A stretch of 64,000 bases of DNA from positions 1,041,001-1,105,000 of the forward strand of contig NC_012965.1 in assembly GCF_000027005.1 (NCBI RefSeq). Direction: 5' to 3'. Origin of the DNA: Komagataella phaffii GS115 (Eukaryota > Ascomycota > Pichiomycetes > Pichiales > Pichiaceae). Of the stretch, positions 9,991-19,511 are shown piece by piece (positions within the stretch are counted from its first letter, which is position 1; each line of letters begins with the position of its first letter). Under the pieces are notes generated by a model. The model saw only the letters and a list, made by a program, of their open reading frames with translations, was not told the origin of the DNA and did no database searches. The translations under genes were made by a program, and so were the position numbers.

Positions 9991-10767
9991 CTAATTATGA
10001 TGGACCGAAGCCAGTTGATCCCAAAACAACTTCTTAGAGTTATTGAAAACAAAAGTTTCATCAACAAGTTTCTGAATACTATCACGGTAATTCTCTAGGA
10101 TGGTTTCGTCCCCTTTTGTCTTTTCAAGAACAGACCTTAGTAACAACTCGGTACGCTCTCTATCAATTTTGCAATTCTCCAACAGATCAGAAAGGTCCGA
10201 TGGAAAGTCAGGCTCTGTGTCTACAGGAGACTCAGTCTTTTTTAATGGATGTGAGTTTTGCGTAATCATGGCATCTGTTGAGTCCTCCTCTATCAAGTGA
10301 GAATCTTCCTGTATCCTCTCTCTGACCCATAAACGGCGTCTAATAAAGTTGTTCACTCTGTAGATTCCGCGCCACCTATGGCCCCTAAATCGGGTATAGG
10401 CATAAGACCAGCCTTGTTCGTCTAGATCACCAATCATCAACACACGCCACTTATCCCAAGTCCAGCGCCATGATAGATCAGGGAGTGGAAAAAGCTCAAA
10501 ATCGTTCACTGGTCTACCAGATTCTGTTTCATAGTTTGGAGGATCTAACGGATGCACTAGAGAATTGCCGCCATAAAGAGGGATTCCAAACAAAGAAATT
10601 CCTCTCTGGTTTTCAATCACCATATCGTACTCCAAGGAGGCTGGATCTTTAATAGAGCTGTCCTGAATGATGCGAACCTTCTTAAACTCCTCCACCTTAG
10701 CACGATAATCCGCATGAAGCAAACGCGGGATCACTGTATCTTGTGTTACTTTCTGCCTCTTTTCCAT
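9991..10767 (-). CDS. Stand-alone dysferlin (DysF) domain protein, Spo73-like
   Basis: This 258-aa protein carries one dysferlin domain at about residues 76-150. The DysF-N-type tryptophan motif is SWRWTWDKWRVLM, followed by DLDEQGWSYAYTRFRG. The DysF-C half ends in NNFIRRRLWVRER, the usual R-x-W-x-R signature. There is no hydrophobic segment, which distinguishes it from the membrane-anchored Pex30/Pex31 peroxins. Among yeast proteins this is closest in design to Spo73, which helps extend the prospore membrane in meiosis. The C-terminal 100 residues are acidic and Ser-rich, then helical, and are not recognisable. Family is confident; orthology to SPO73 is inference. Confidence 0.75.
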   Translation of the reverse strand: MEKRQKVTQDTVIPRLLHADYRAKVEEFKKVRIIQDSSIKDPASLEYDMVIENQRGISLFGIPLYGGNSLVHPLDPPNYETESGRPVNDFELFPLPDLSWRWTWDKWRVLMIGDLDEQGWSYAYTRFRGHRWRGIYRVNNFIRRRLWVRERIQEDSHLIEEDSTDAMITQNSHPLKKTESPVDTEPDFPSDLSDLLENCKIDRERTELLLRSVLEKTKGDETILENYRDSIQKLVDETFVFNNSKKLFWDQLASVHHN

Positions 10768-11001
10768 GGGATCTCCACTTCTGTGTCAAGTCTTCTCATT
10801 TCAGAAAGGGAAAAAAGAACTAGCAGAGATTTTCTCTTTCAGTGTCATCTCGATAAGCAATAATGCACCAGATCGAATCTCTCCAACACCAGCGACCATC
10901 CGACATCGACATCTCATGAGCCACAAAGAAATGGTGCGTCTCAATCTCAGAATGAATCATAAGTTATTCCACTCTGTATACATACTGCATTCTCATTTAT
11001 C

Positions 11002-12717
11002 ATGACAAAACCCTCATTTAAAGAGCAAATGAAAGGGTTTCCGATTTGGCAAATCTTTGTCCTTGGAGTGGTCAGATTTGCCGAACCTATCACCTTCACA
11101 TCTATGTTTCCCTATGTGTTTTTCATGGTCCGAGATTTTCATATCGCTCCCGATGAAGCCCATATATCAAAGTACTGCGGCTATCTTTCAGCATCATTTG
11201 CCTTTTTCCAGTTTCTGTGCTCCATTCATTTAGGCAGGCTGGCTGATGTTATTGGAAGAAAAAAAGTCCTGATGATAGGAATTCTAGGTACAACTTTCTC
11301 TATTCTTGTATTTGGCTTTTCTACTTCATTCTGGATGGCACTTTTTGCTAGAAGTTTTATGGGTGCAGTTAATGGAAACGTTGCTGTGATAAGAACTGTT
11401 CTTGGGGAAGTGGCTACTAATCCATATCATGCTCCTCTGGCATTCAGCACACTTCCTCTTCTTTGGCAACTAGGATGTGTCATTGGGCCTATGAGTGGAC
11501 ATCTTGTAAAAATATCGGCTGAAGAGTATACGAGATCGACCTACTCTTACCGTTTAGTATCCCTGGTGGTTCAAAAATCATTCCTTGACTCTTTGGTCAA
11601 AAAGTATCCCTATTGTCTCCCCAATTTAGTTGTTAGTGTCTTCCTATTATTTTCACTGGTATTTGGTGCTCTTTTCTTAGAAGAAACTCATCATACCCTA
11701 AAAGACCAACGAGATTATCTCTTAGATATTGGTGATTCCATAAGGAACTTTTTGGGTTTCGATGTTCCTCAAAGACCTTGGAGAATGCCATTCAAGAGAG
11801 GTGGCTCGTTAATGGCAGTTCCATCTGAAGCAGATCCATTATTGGGATCCACAAGTAACGAAGAAGAGATCGAAGGTTATCATGTCAGCGAGGATGATTT
11901 AGACGATGATGATGATGATCTTGACGACGAGACGACTACAGTTGGAAAGCTATACAGAACTACTTCAGCCAACATTATGAGAACCTTTTCGAATCACTCT
12001 GTAGATGTTAGTGCAGAAATGAGAAGAAACCATGAATCAGGCTATCCATGGCATGTACTATTAGAGGGTAAGACCTTCAATGCTATTACTCAGAATTTCA
12101 TATTGTGTTTCACTGCTGTCGTGTTCGACGAATTTCTTCCTGTGTTTCTGGCTTATGATGTTGCCAGAGATGAGGATGGTAATTTAGCTTCCAAGTTTCC
12201 ATTTCTGATTGCTGGAGGAATGGGACTGAATACCCCAGAAATCGGTACGTTACTCTCCACCACGGGTGTCGCTGGTGTGTTGGTGGTTGTTTTCATTTAT
12301 CCGTGGGTTGACATTACTTTCAATAGAATCAAAGCCCTGCAGTGTTGTTTGATACTGACTGCAGTTTCATATTTTGCCGTGCCATATCTGGTGTTCACAA
12401 TACCTCCTAATTTGCCCCAAGCTATAAGCACAACACTATTGTACTCAACAAATATTCTCAAGACTTTGGCAAGTTCTCTGGCCTTCCCACAGGTCATTCT
12501 TTTAATTCACAGAGCTTCACCCAGAGAACATAGTGCTTTTGTGAATGGAACTACTTTGTCATTAACAGCGCTAGCCAGAGCCCTGGGCCCGTTTATTTGG
12601 GGTTATGTGGTATCGATCTCTGTCAATCATGAAATAGTCTGGCTGAGTTGGGTGTTGCTGGCTGCAGTAGCTTTTGTTGGGTTTTACCTGAGTCATTCTT
12701 TAAAAGGACTTCAATAG
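11002..12717 (+). CDS. Major facilitator superfamily transporter, YCR023C/ZIFL-like
   Basis: This 571-aa protein has about 12 membrane segments. After the first pair comes the MFS loop motif LGRLADVIGRKKVL (the G-x-L-A-D-x-x-G-R-K/R signature), and the fifth helix has the antiporter-like GCVIGPMSG motif. The central cytoplasmic loop (about 260-355) is long and acidic, with a DDLDDDDDDLDDE run. The overall type fits the DHA1-like family of Saccharomyces YCR023C and plant ZIFL transporters, often vacuolar. Substrate cannot be told from sequence. The ATG at 11002 directly precedes the first amphipathic region. Confidence 0.8.
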   Translation: MTKPSFKEQMKGFPIWQIFVLGVVRFAEPITFTSMFPYVFFMVRDFHIAPDEAHISKYCGYLSASFAFFQFLCSIHLGRLADVIGRKKVLMIGILGTTFSILVFGFSTSFWMALFARSFMGAVNGNVAVIRTVLGEVATNPYHAPLAFSTLPLLWQLGCVIGPMSGHLVKISAEEYTRSTYSYRLVSLVVQKSFLDSLVKKYPYCLPNLVVSVFLLFSLVFGALFLEETHHTLKDQRDYLLDIGDSIRNFLGFDVPQRPWRMPFKRGGSLMAVPSEADPLLGSTSNEEEIEGYHVSEDDLDDDDDDLDDETTTVGKLYRTTSANIMRTFSNHSVDVSAEMRRNHESGYPWHVLLEGKTFNAITQNFILCFTAVVFDEFLPVFLAYDVARDEDGNLASKFPFLIAGGMGLNTPEIGTLLSTTGVAGVLVVVFIYPWVDITFNRIKALQCCLILTAVSYFAVPYLVFTIPPNLPQAISTTLLYSTNILKTLASSLAFPQVILLIHRASPREHSAFVNGTTLSLTALARALGPFIWGYVVSISVNHEIVWLSWVLLAAVAFVGFYLSHSLKGLQ

Positions 12718-12780
12718 ATATTAGAATTTCGATAGACTTCAATGAAGAATTTTTGTATAGTTAATTTATTTATGTTTCTA

Positions 12781-13773
12781 TTATTCTACTTTAGTCTTGG
12801 TTACTACCGAGTCTTTGTAAATTCCCAAAATATAAGCCATTCTAGTAACTACTAGATCAATAGCCATGTTCATGCTGTCTCTTGCCAAGTCCATCTTGGA
12901 ACCATCAACTTCGTGCCACGAAATTGGAACTTCAGACACGGAAATGCCTTTTCTTAATGCTATTATCAGAATCTCCACATCGAAGATCCATCCTTCAGTG
13001 TGCATGAACGGGAAAATTAATGCAATTGAGCTTTTGTTGAATAACTTGAATCCACATTGTGTATCTTTGATCTGCCTTATACCAAACACGTAAACCAACA
13101 TGTGGAGACCATACATAAGGAAATTGCGAATGAATGACCGTTTAACAACAGCATCAGTATTGACCATATGAGCTCTTGAACCAATTGCTATAGCAGGGAT
13201 CTTGTCATTGTTCTTGTTTTCGACATTTTTTACCTGGGCAAGTAGTTTTGACATGTCCTTGAAACTGCTTGCTCCATCAGCATCAGCAAAGATTCCATAC
13301 TCACCTCTAATATGCTGCAGCCCGTGGATAACAGCTCCACCCTTACCCCTATTCTCCTCAAACTTGATCACGCGCAACTGACCTGGTTTCAGGTTATATG
13401 TGTTATGAGCCAAGTCTAATGCATAGCTGTCTGTGCTGTCCTTCGAACCATCATCAACGATCAAAATTTCAAATCGATCTGGAAGAGTTTCTTTCAAGTA
13501 ATTTATCGAGTCGTCAAACATAAGCTTCAGACGACTTGTCTCGTTATAGCAGGGAATGACAACACTCAACTCTATTGTTCCGTCACTAGGGCTGTTTGCA
13601 ACGGGGAGTGGTAAAGGTGCACTTTTTGATCCATCCTTCTCAGTGGTGATGAAATATAGTTCACTTTCGAAAGGGTTTCTCGGACTATGCGAAAACAGCA
13701 ACACCAAAAGGTACAGTACAAGCAATGCCACGACCACAAGGCCAAGCGCAACTAAAATGAGCGTCCGTACCAT
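12781..13773 (-). CDS. ALG5: Dolichyl-phosphate beta-glucosyltransferase
   Basis: This 330-aa GT2-family enzyme transfers glucose from UDP-Glc to dolichyl phosphate at the ER membrane, supplying donor for the last steps of N-glycan precursor assembly. An N-terminal membrane anchor (MVRTLILVALGLVVV) is followed by the GT-A fold: VVIPCYNETSRL, ILIVDDGSKDSTD, ENRGKGGAV and the FADADGAS metal-binding motif. The later KDTQCGFKLFNK and EGWIFDVEIL segments are typical of Alg5/DPM synthases. The frame opens from a GTG at 13842; the ATG at 13771-13773 gives the family's normal length (334 aa in Saccharomyces). Confidence 0.94.
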   Translation of the reverse strand: MVRTLILVALGLVVVALLVLYLLVLLFSHSPRNPFESELYFITTEKDGSKSAPLPLPVANSPSDGTIELSVVIPCYNETSRLKLMFDDSINYLKETLPDRFEILIVDDGSKDSTDSYALDLAHNTYNLKPGQLRVIKFEENRGKGGAVIHGLQHIRGEYGIFADADGASSFKDMSKLLAQVKNVENKNNDKIPAIAIGSRAHMVNTDAVVKRSFIRNFLMYGLHMLVYVFGIRQIKDTQCGFKLFNKSSIALIFPFMHTEGWIFDVEILIIALRKGISVSEVPISWHEVDGSKMDLARDSMNMAIDLVVTRMAYILGIYKDSVVTKTKVE

Positions 13774-13972
13774 GAATACAGACTGCAATGTGGTGTTTGA
13801 AGAAGTTTCAATAAAGTTCAATGGATGGCCGACGTGTATCACCGTCGCGCGCCAGGAAAGATAAGATTGTCTTCCTAGGAACTCTCATTACAAAAAAAAC
13901 TCGCTTCAAAGATCCGTGAAGAACTACAAGACTCCAAAAATACCATTAAGCATTCACATAAATAAATAATCT

Positions 13973-14521
13973 CTAGTTCTGAGCAAAAATGCGGATTGGG
14001 TAGTCCTCAGGATACATACCATGCTCAGATTCTTCCGTCAATCTAAACTTCATCTTTTTGTTTAAACTGGGAGCAACCACTGGAGAGCCTCCCTCAGCAA
14101 GAAGTTCAGATTTTACAACTTTGGGGTCAATCGTAGCCAAAGTTGATGACAACGACACACTCTGGTCGAATACTGCAAGCTCCTTCTGGCCCTTTTCTCC
14201 AACAGAAATACGAGGGTTCTGAGCGGATCCCAAAGTCAACAGGCCGCTAACCTTAGTCTGATCGAAAGCAACAAGACGAGGATAGTTTCTTCTGTGATCT
14301 CTGTCATAATATTGGTTTTTCACTATGTCGCCAGCTGGGATAGTAACTGGGTCTTTGTACTTCAAGGTTTGGGATCCTGGAGGAGGAACTCTGTAATTCT
14401 TTACCAATGGATTACCAGTGGAACGGTTAGGAACCAAAGTGAGCAACTGTCTGATTTTCTCCCAGATCCCCTTGGATCCCGTAGTGTACTTTTTGAACAC
14501 TGGAACTGGTCCACCTGACAT
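13973..14521 (-). CDS. Mitochondrial complex I accessory subunit, NUZM / 21.3 kDa type
   Basis: This 182-aa protein begins MSGGPVPVFKKYTTGSKGIW and continues with LVPNRSTGNPLVKNYRVPPP. I recognise this as the fungal 21.3 kDa (NUZM) accessory subunit of NADH:ubiquinone oxidoreductase, known from Neurospora and Yarrowia. It has no cleavable presequence in the usual sense. Saccharomyces lacks complex I entirely, so this gene indicates a proton-pumping NADH dehydrogenase in this organism. The open frame reaches a TTG at 14560; the ATG at 14519-14521 matches the start I expect for the family. Family assignment is from remembered motifs and is reasonably but not fully secure. Confidence 0.75.
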   Translation of the reverse strand: MSGGPVPVFKKYTTGSKGIWEKIRQLLTLVPNRSTGNPLVKNYRVPPPGSQTLKYKDPVTIPAGDIVKNQYYDRDHRRNYPRLVAFDQTKVSGLLTLGSAQNPRISVGEKGQKELAVFDQSVSLSSTLATIDPKVVKSELLAEGGSPVVAPSLNKKMKFRLTEESEHGMYPEDYPIRIFAQN

Positions 14522-14725
14522 TTTTTGGATTAAGTATGGATCTTTAAACGACTTGTCCAATGAAGAGGATTTATATTGTCAATAGGAGAACGTTTAGTTG
14601 TGGTCGCGCATTGGTGTTCGGTGCTTTGCTAATTTCGCACCTTGGAAACTATTAGATGGTCTCACGAGTCATACCGTACTTGGGTCTACTAGGAAGTTAT
14701 CCAGGTTAACATTTTCCTATTCAGA

Positions 14726-15490
14726 ATGGTACGATGGAGTGTCTTCAGAAGAAGGAGGAATGGAAATGAAACAGATGCTATTCAAGAAGAACACATAGAT
14801 CGTTCGGAGAGTGTGGGAAGTCTCAATTCGGCTTCGGATGATCGTGTAATTGAGGAATATGACCCCTATGATAACGACTCTTTGAGGGAGATGATTCGAC
14901 TGATTGCAGAAAGGCGAAGAGAAATAGGAGTGAGCGCAAGCGAACCGGAAGAAGATCGTCGAGATGGTGTCGAAGAAGCAACAACCAGAGCTTACCGTCC
15001 GGCAAATACGTTTCCAGTTGATCAAAGGCCCGTAACGATGAGATTTTGGGATGCCATTGGGGCTACGGTATTTCCTATTTTGCTTGTCCGAATTATCAAA
15101 GAATTGTTTTCAGTCACTGTATTTTCCTCAGACATTATCAGAGATACTGAAGAGTTTTTCAATCTTACAGGTAACGAGGTCATCACCAAATTTAGTACAG
15201 CTAGTCCCGTGGACACAACCTCAAATAAATCTCAGCGTGTAACAACGTCATTGATTCTCAAATTTTATAGGATATTCATATCTGAAATGTCCTTTTTAAA
15301 CGCTGATTCTGGGTTTTTGAGATTGCTGACTATATCCACATTTTACACATATACAGCGTTAGCATCGATGTTTATGGTAACAGCAGTTGTATTCCTTCTT
15401 GCCTGTTCCAGTTTCACAATTGGTAGGAGGTTGCATCTACTACAAACTTTGGCGAAAAACCTCTTTACGCATGAAACTGGTGTTTTTTAG
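14726..15490 (+). CDS. Orphan membrane protein with two predicted transmembrane segments
   Basis: I do not recognise this 254-aa protein. It starts with a basic stretch (WSVFRRRRNG), followed by an acidic, low-complexity N-terminal third including YDPYDNDSLREM. Two hydrophobic segments follow: about 107-135 (AIGATVFPILLVRII) and about 203-232 (FMVTAVVFLLACSS). The loop between them has one potential N-glycosylation site (NLTG). The topology suggests an ER or nuclear-envelope protein, but that is a guess. The ATG at 14726 lies in a plausible context; the divergent complex I gene starts about 200 bp away. Confidence 0.6.
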   Translation: MVRWSVFRRRRNGNETDAIQEEHIDRSESVGSLNSASDDRVIEEYDPYDNDSLREMIRLIAERRREIGVSASEPEEDRRDGVEEATTRAYRPANTFPVDQRPVTMRFWDAIGATVFPILLVRIIKELFSVTVFSSDIIRDTEEFFNLTGNEVITKFSTASPVDTTSNKSQRVTTSLILKFYRIFISEMSFLNADSGFLRLLTISTFYTYTALASMFMVTAVVFLLACSSFTIGRRLHLLQTLAKNLFTHETGVF

Positions 15491-15654
15491 CTATAAATAA
15501 GCGGGGCCGGCCTTGCAATTAATATAATTCCAATAGCAACACACTTCTAAATGCGACTGAACTTCGTTCATATAAGTCATTCCATTATAATACATACTTA
15601 CGAATTTGATCATATGACGTACTCGGTACGTAAATGCATAGTCATTATTTTACC

Positions 15655-16161
15655 TCAGACTGGTGAAGGATTTGCAGAATAGGTGTTGTGTTGTATGTGG
15701 ATATCTGTTGCTCGAGCCTTCAAGGCTTCAGCAAATACCATAGCTATGGGCCAAACTGGAGCATCCGCTAGGATTCGGACTCCTAAACTCAAAGACCTAG
15801 ATGAAAGTCTGGCAGCTGTGATAATTTGAGCGATGGGCTTTAAGTCTCCTGGTTCAAGTGTTAGCTGGGCAATTTCATCGTCCAGAATTTCAACATCTAG
15901 AGCACCATTGGCTTGAATCCTTAAAAACTCTGAGTACGAAGTCTGGTTTGATCCTTTGGGAGTTAAGTTAAAATCGACTTTCTTCATCAAGGTTTCCACA
16001 CGAAGCCAAATTACTCTGTCAGAAGTTGACAACGGAGACGGAGATTTCATGTTTGTGGAAACAAGATAGTTTTTGGCCCAAATTTCAGTGGCATAAACAT
16101 ACTCTGCTACAACTAGCACTGCAGTGAATATGCACGTTAGGAAGAAGATGGGTGTTCGCAC
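15655..16161 (-). CDS. Orphan protein with an N-terminal hydrophobic segment, start unclear
   Basis: This frame of 168 codons begins at a GTG (16159-16161), with no in-frame ATG before the stop at 16204. Its first 25 codons encode a convincing signal/membrane segment (PIFFLTCIFTAVLVVAEYVY). The first in-frame ATG is at 16048-16050 and would give a 131-aa protein without that segment. An out-of-frame ATG at 16175-16177 lies just upstream, reading MLSRRQ and then shifted by one base. The body (about 80-160) looks like a soluble alpha/beta domain, which I do not recognise. The explanation may be an unseen 5' exon, a frameshift, or simply a start at 16050. It is on the same strand as, and immediately downstream of, the zinc-finger gene. 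Confidence 0.45.
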   Translation of the reverse strand: MRTPIFFLTCIFTAVLVVAEYVYATEIWAKNYLVSTNMKSPSPLSTSDRVIWLRVETLMKKVDFNLTPKGSNQTSYSEFLRIQANGALDVEILDDEIAQLTLEPGDLKPIAQIITAARLSSRSLSLGVRILADAPVWPIAMVFAEALKARATDIHIQHNTYSANPSPV

Positions 16162-16203
16162 TGACGTCTGCTCAGCATCTCTTGTGATGGAAATTATTTC
16201 GAT

Positions 16204-18447
16204 CTATAGACTGATGATATCCATTGCATAATTGGCTGCTTCCCTCAAAGCTTCTGGGTCTTTATCCAATTGTTTGATTGCAGTAATCATTCCAGGCCAA
16301 TTTCGTTGCCACACTTTCTCCATAAATGGGGATATTTCGACACATTTACGGATTTTCACGAACGACAACAATGGTAGAATAAGCTTCAATACTGGACGCT
16401 TGTTTATGTTTAAAATACTCCTTTGGCCTCTTGGAACCAGGACACCACCATTGACAATGCACAAGGATTCCCACGTTTTGATAAGTGACTCAATTTGTAA
16501 TCGAGAGTTCAGTCTCCAACGTGCAGCCCTTTTGTTAATATCACATTCGTTGTCATTGAAATTCTTTCTCTCAATATGCACTAATCCATTTAGTGTCATC
16601 AATAACGAAAGTAACGTTCTCAAAGAAACGCCCTTATCGCAGTAATGATTAGTCAAATCATACCAGATATCTGCGAAGGAAGATTCGCCATTGCTAATGT
16701 GGATTATATTGAAGCTCTCAAGTGAGACGCATTGAACCCATTCTTGCGGTGATTTGACCCGCCACAAATCTCCGTCACATGGAGACCCACACTTCATATC
16801 ACTTGGATGTAAAGCTATGGGAAGATCACACAACGATGTAAATAGGATGTTCAACAAGTATAAACAATGAACTGTTCTGATCCTTGATTGGGCCAGAATG
16901 AAATAATCATAGTTATTCTTGAGAAGCGTTTGATCTGTTAAGTTATCCTTAGAGAGAGCTGTGGGAGGCATAATAAAGTTTTCCAACGGAGTATCCAGAT
17001 GGGTAGTTTTGACGAGTCCAACCAACGAGGTCAGCTGCTTGATCGCTGTATGTGAGACATCCAAATCGTTATGAAATATTCCGAGGTACATGTGCAATAA
17101 CAGCGATTGAGTGACAAAGAGAGGAACATCTTCAAAATTTGAGCCATTTGAGTTAGCATTCATCATCCCAGGTCTACCATCAGGAGAAAGATTAGAAGGT
17201 GACAGTTTGCTGTTTATATGTTTTTCCATGTAATTATGAATAAGGTATCGGGCAAAGTTAAAAAGCATGGTGGAGTTCCTGGCATGGAATGAATATAGCG
17301 CACCCACTGCCGCCATAGAAAGCAACAAAGGGATTTGCTCATAGTTTTCCAAGATGTTCAATGAAGGAATATGGATAAATGGAAAGTATCTGTCAAACTC
17401 CTGTTCATAGAAACTGAGGTAGCTGTTGAGTTCGGATAGCTGAGGAAATTGGCCATTGGATAAGTTGTAGGTAGACATGATATGGAAACGTAAATCTTCA
17501 GTTAGACGAGCACCAGATTCGTCTGGAGCAGTTCCAAAACTGTTGAAATCCATCTTAGAGAATAAATCCAATTGTCTTGATTTAAACAACATTGAAAGGT
17601 CATTAGAGTTTATAGGTGATTCGGTATTCAGTGATGCAGTAGTGCTCATTTGCGGTATTGATATTTGTTCAGGAGTCTCATGGAAACCGACGTTGCTGGA
17701 AGCTTGTGGGAATTTGGTGTCAAAGGGAGTATTAATAAATTCGTTAAGCCAGTCTTCCGATTTCTGTAAAAGATTCAAGTTTTGGTCAAAATATTCCATG
17801 GGAACACCAGATATATTGGAGTAGTCCTGCATGGGTTGATTTGTTAATGTAGGGGTATTGTTGGAAGCGTTATCCGTAGTAGTGCTCTTAGCAGTTTGCA
17901 TCGTGTAATTCTTGCTTAAAGGAAAGTTGAACGATTGAGAGATCGGCAAAGATTCTAAGTTCTGAGGCGAAAATGGTGAGGAGTCTGAATCCGTAGTACC
18001 AACCGTTTGTGGCAGCGGTTGCTTCATTGATGAAAGGTTATCTCTATCAGGCAGGGGCAATGATGCCTCTGTGTTATTGTGAACTATGTTGATGTTGTCA
18101 TTTAATGCATCAGTTTCATTACCATTCGAGTCTGAGTTACTAGAGACACCTCCTGAACTCTGTCTGCGAGTATACTTTCTCTTGTTGCTGTTGAATACTT
18201 CAAGATGTAGCTTCTGCTGGTGCCGAAGTACCAAATCCCGCCTGGCAAAACACCGTCCACAGACTCCGCATTGGAACGGTTTTTCATTGGTATGCGACCT
18301 TTCATGACGTTTGAGGTGTTCTAACCTTGCGAAAGCTCTAGTACATGTTTGACATACATGTGTTCTGGGTTTGTCAGTCTTTATGAGCATGGATTTTTTC
18401 GGAATGGGCTGCGTTGCCTTTGCACTTGGGGAAGATGACGACGACAT
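16204..18447 (-). CDS. C2H2 zinc-finger transcription factor, Rsf2/Tda9 type
   Basis: This 747-aa protein has two adjacent C2H2 fingers near the N-terminus: C32/C35/H48/H52 and C60/C63/H76/H81, joined by the linker HTNEKPF. The finger helices read [12 protein letters not shown] and [13 protein letters not shown], the Adr1/Rsf2/Tda9 class that binds CCCCT/CYCC-like DNA. A basic tail KRKYTRR follows. The middle is Ser/Asn/Gln-rich, and the C-terminal half (about 330-740) has the helical fungal transcription-factor regulatory domain ([20 protein letters not shown]). These factors control respiratory and glycerol metabolism in Saccharomyces. The frame opens at a TTG; the ATG at 18445-18447 is the start. 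It is much shorter than Mxr1. Confidence 0.82.
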   Translation of the reverse strand: MSSSSSPSAKATQPIPKKSMLIKTDKPRTHVCQTCTRAFARLEHLKRHERSHTNEKPFQCGVCGRCFARRDLVLRHQQKLHLEVFNSNKRKYTRRQSSGGVSSNSDSNGNETDALNDNINIVHNNTEASLPLPDRDNLSSMKQPLPQTVGTTDSDSSPFSPQNLESLPISQSFNFPLSKNYTMQTAKSTTTDNASNNTPTLTNQPMQDYSNISGVPMEYFDQNLNLLQKSEDWLNEFINTPFDTKFPQASSNVGFHETPEQISIPQMSTTASLNTESPINSNDLSMLFKSRQLDLFSKMDFNSFGTAPDESGARLTEDLRFHIMSTYNLSNGQFPQLSELNSYLSFYEQEFDRYFPFIHIPSLNILENYEQIPLLLSMAAVGALYSFHARNSTMLFNFARYLIHNYMEKHINSKLSPSNLSPDGRPGMMNANSNGSNFEDVPLFVTQSLLLHMYLGIFHNDLDVSHTAIKQLTSLVGLVKTTHLDTPLENFIMPPTALSKDNLTDQTLLKNNYDYFILAQSRIRTVHCLYLLNILFTSLCDLPIALHPSDMKCGSPCDGDLWRVKSPQEWVQCVSLESFNIIHISNGESSFADIWYDLTNHYCDKGVSLRTLLSLLMTLNGLVHIERKNFNDNECDINKRAARWRLNSRLQIESLIKTWESLCIVNGGVLVPRGQRSILNINKRPVLKLILPLLSFVKIRKCVEISPFMEKVWQRNWPGMITAIKQLDKDPEALREAANYAMDIISL

Positions 18448-19511
18448 TCTTGGGTTTGTTTCACAACGCAAAAACAACCAATGGTTGATTTGTTAGTCCA
18501 GACTTTGAAAGAACGGCTATCTGAATTGTAAAGGCCAGGTGGTGCTTTAGAGATGCTACCGTTCGGCAAAGAAGGAAAAAAAAAAAAAGACCTTCAGATT
18601 AAAGGTTCCCCAAAAAAAATATCAAGTTTCAGGAGGAAAAAAAATACTGATACAAAGAGTACGAGAGGGAAGAGATGGATAGGGCTTAGCGGTTCAATTG
18701 CGCCAATTCGCAAATCCCATGTAATTGGTTGATACGTACCGCCTCTTTACAATTTGTTGAGCTCAAACCCCACGCAATGACGGTTTGGGGAGAACAAAAC
18801 CAGATCTGCGTAAGCTAACGGTCAGTTAGGGGGAATGATGGTATCTTTTAGCCTAAGTAGTGGGTGGCACACGCTGGAGGTAGGCTATGTATGCTCTGGT
18901 GGGAGTGAGACCAGACGGGGGAGAATACTGAGTAGTCGCGAAGGAAACCTGCAAATCGGGTACACCAACGATGAGGGCAAGGCAAAGGAGATGAGTGGTG
19001 TACAGAGGTTAAAATTCCATTATCAGACAGAGATTCCAAGTTTTCCAAACTGTTCCCAATTCAGTAAGTTGTAGAGTTTACTAGAGAACTTTTTGAATCA
19101 AACGTTGACATTTGAGCCATCTCTTGCAAAGAGTAAACATTAAAGATGCAACTTAATCCATGTGATGTCAATTAACTAACATTAATTACGTAATACAATC
19201 TATCAGCTCTACATCTCACGATATAGTCGTCCACCACACAATAGCTAAGCTAGTAAAAACTTCACCCAAAATGGTTCTTCTTCTTTGTACCATACCACCT
19301 TATTAGACAGTGCCAATTAGTTTCCGTTCAAGAGCACGTTCTGTGTTTCCAAGCGGTAATCAATGACTACATTAGCGATTTGTTGGTGGTTAGATAGAAC
19401 TAGCGTCCAATAAGAACCTGTCTGGAAAAAAAATTTGAAAGAGAGGTGTCAGTGGGCTCAAACATGTGTATTATTTTGTTTTGCATTTATTCAACGAAGT
19501 TGGGACCTGCC
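18448..19511. promoter_or_regulatory. Long upstream region of the zinc-finger gene
   Basis: This stretch of about 1.06 kb has no convincing gene. It has an uninterrupted 13-A run (18576-18588; poly-T on the gene's strand) and further A-runs at about 18608-18615 and 18638-18645, typical of nucleosome-poor promoters. A short open frame on the plus strand (18835-19074, 79 codons) looks like chance. The length is unusual for this compact window and suggests elaborate control of the factor. Confidence 0.45.

Noticed and set aside
18835..19074. 79-codon frame upstream of the zinc-finger gene
   Set aside because: No features, and position inside a likely promoter; it could be a chance frame.
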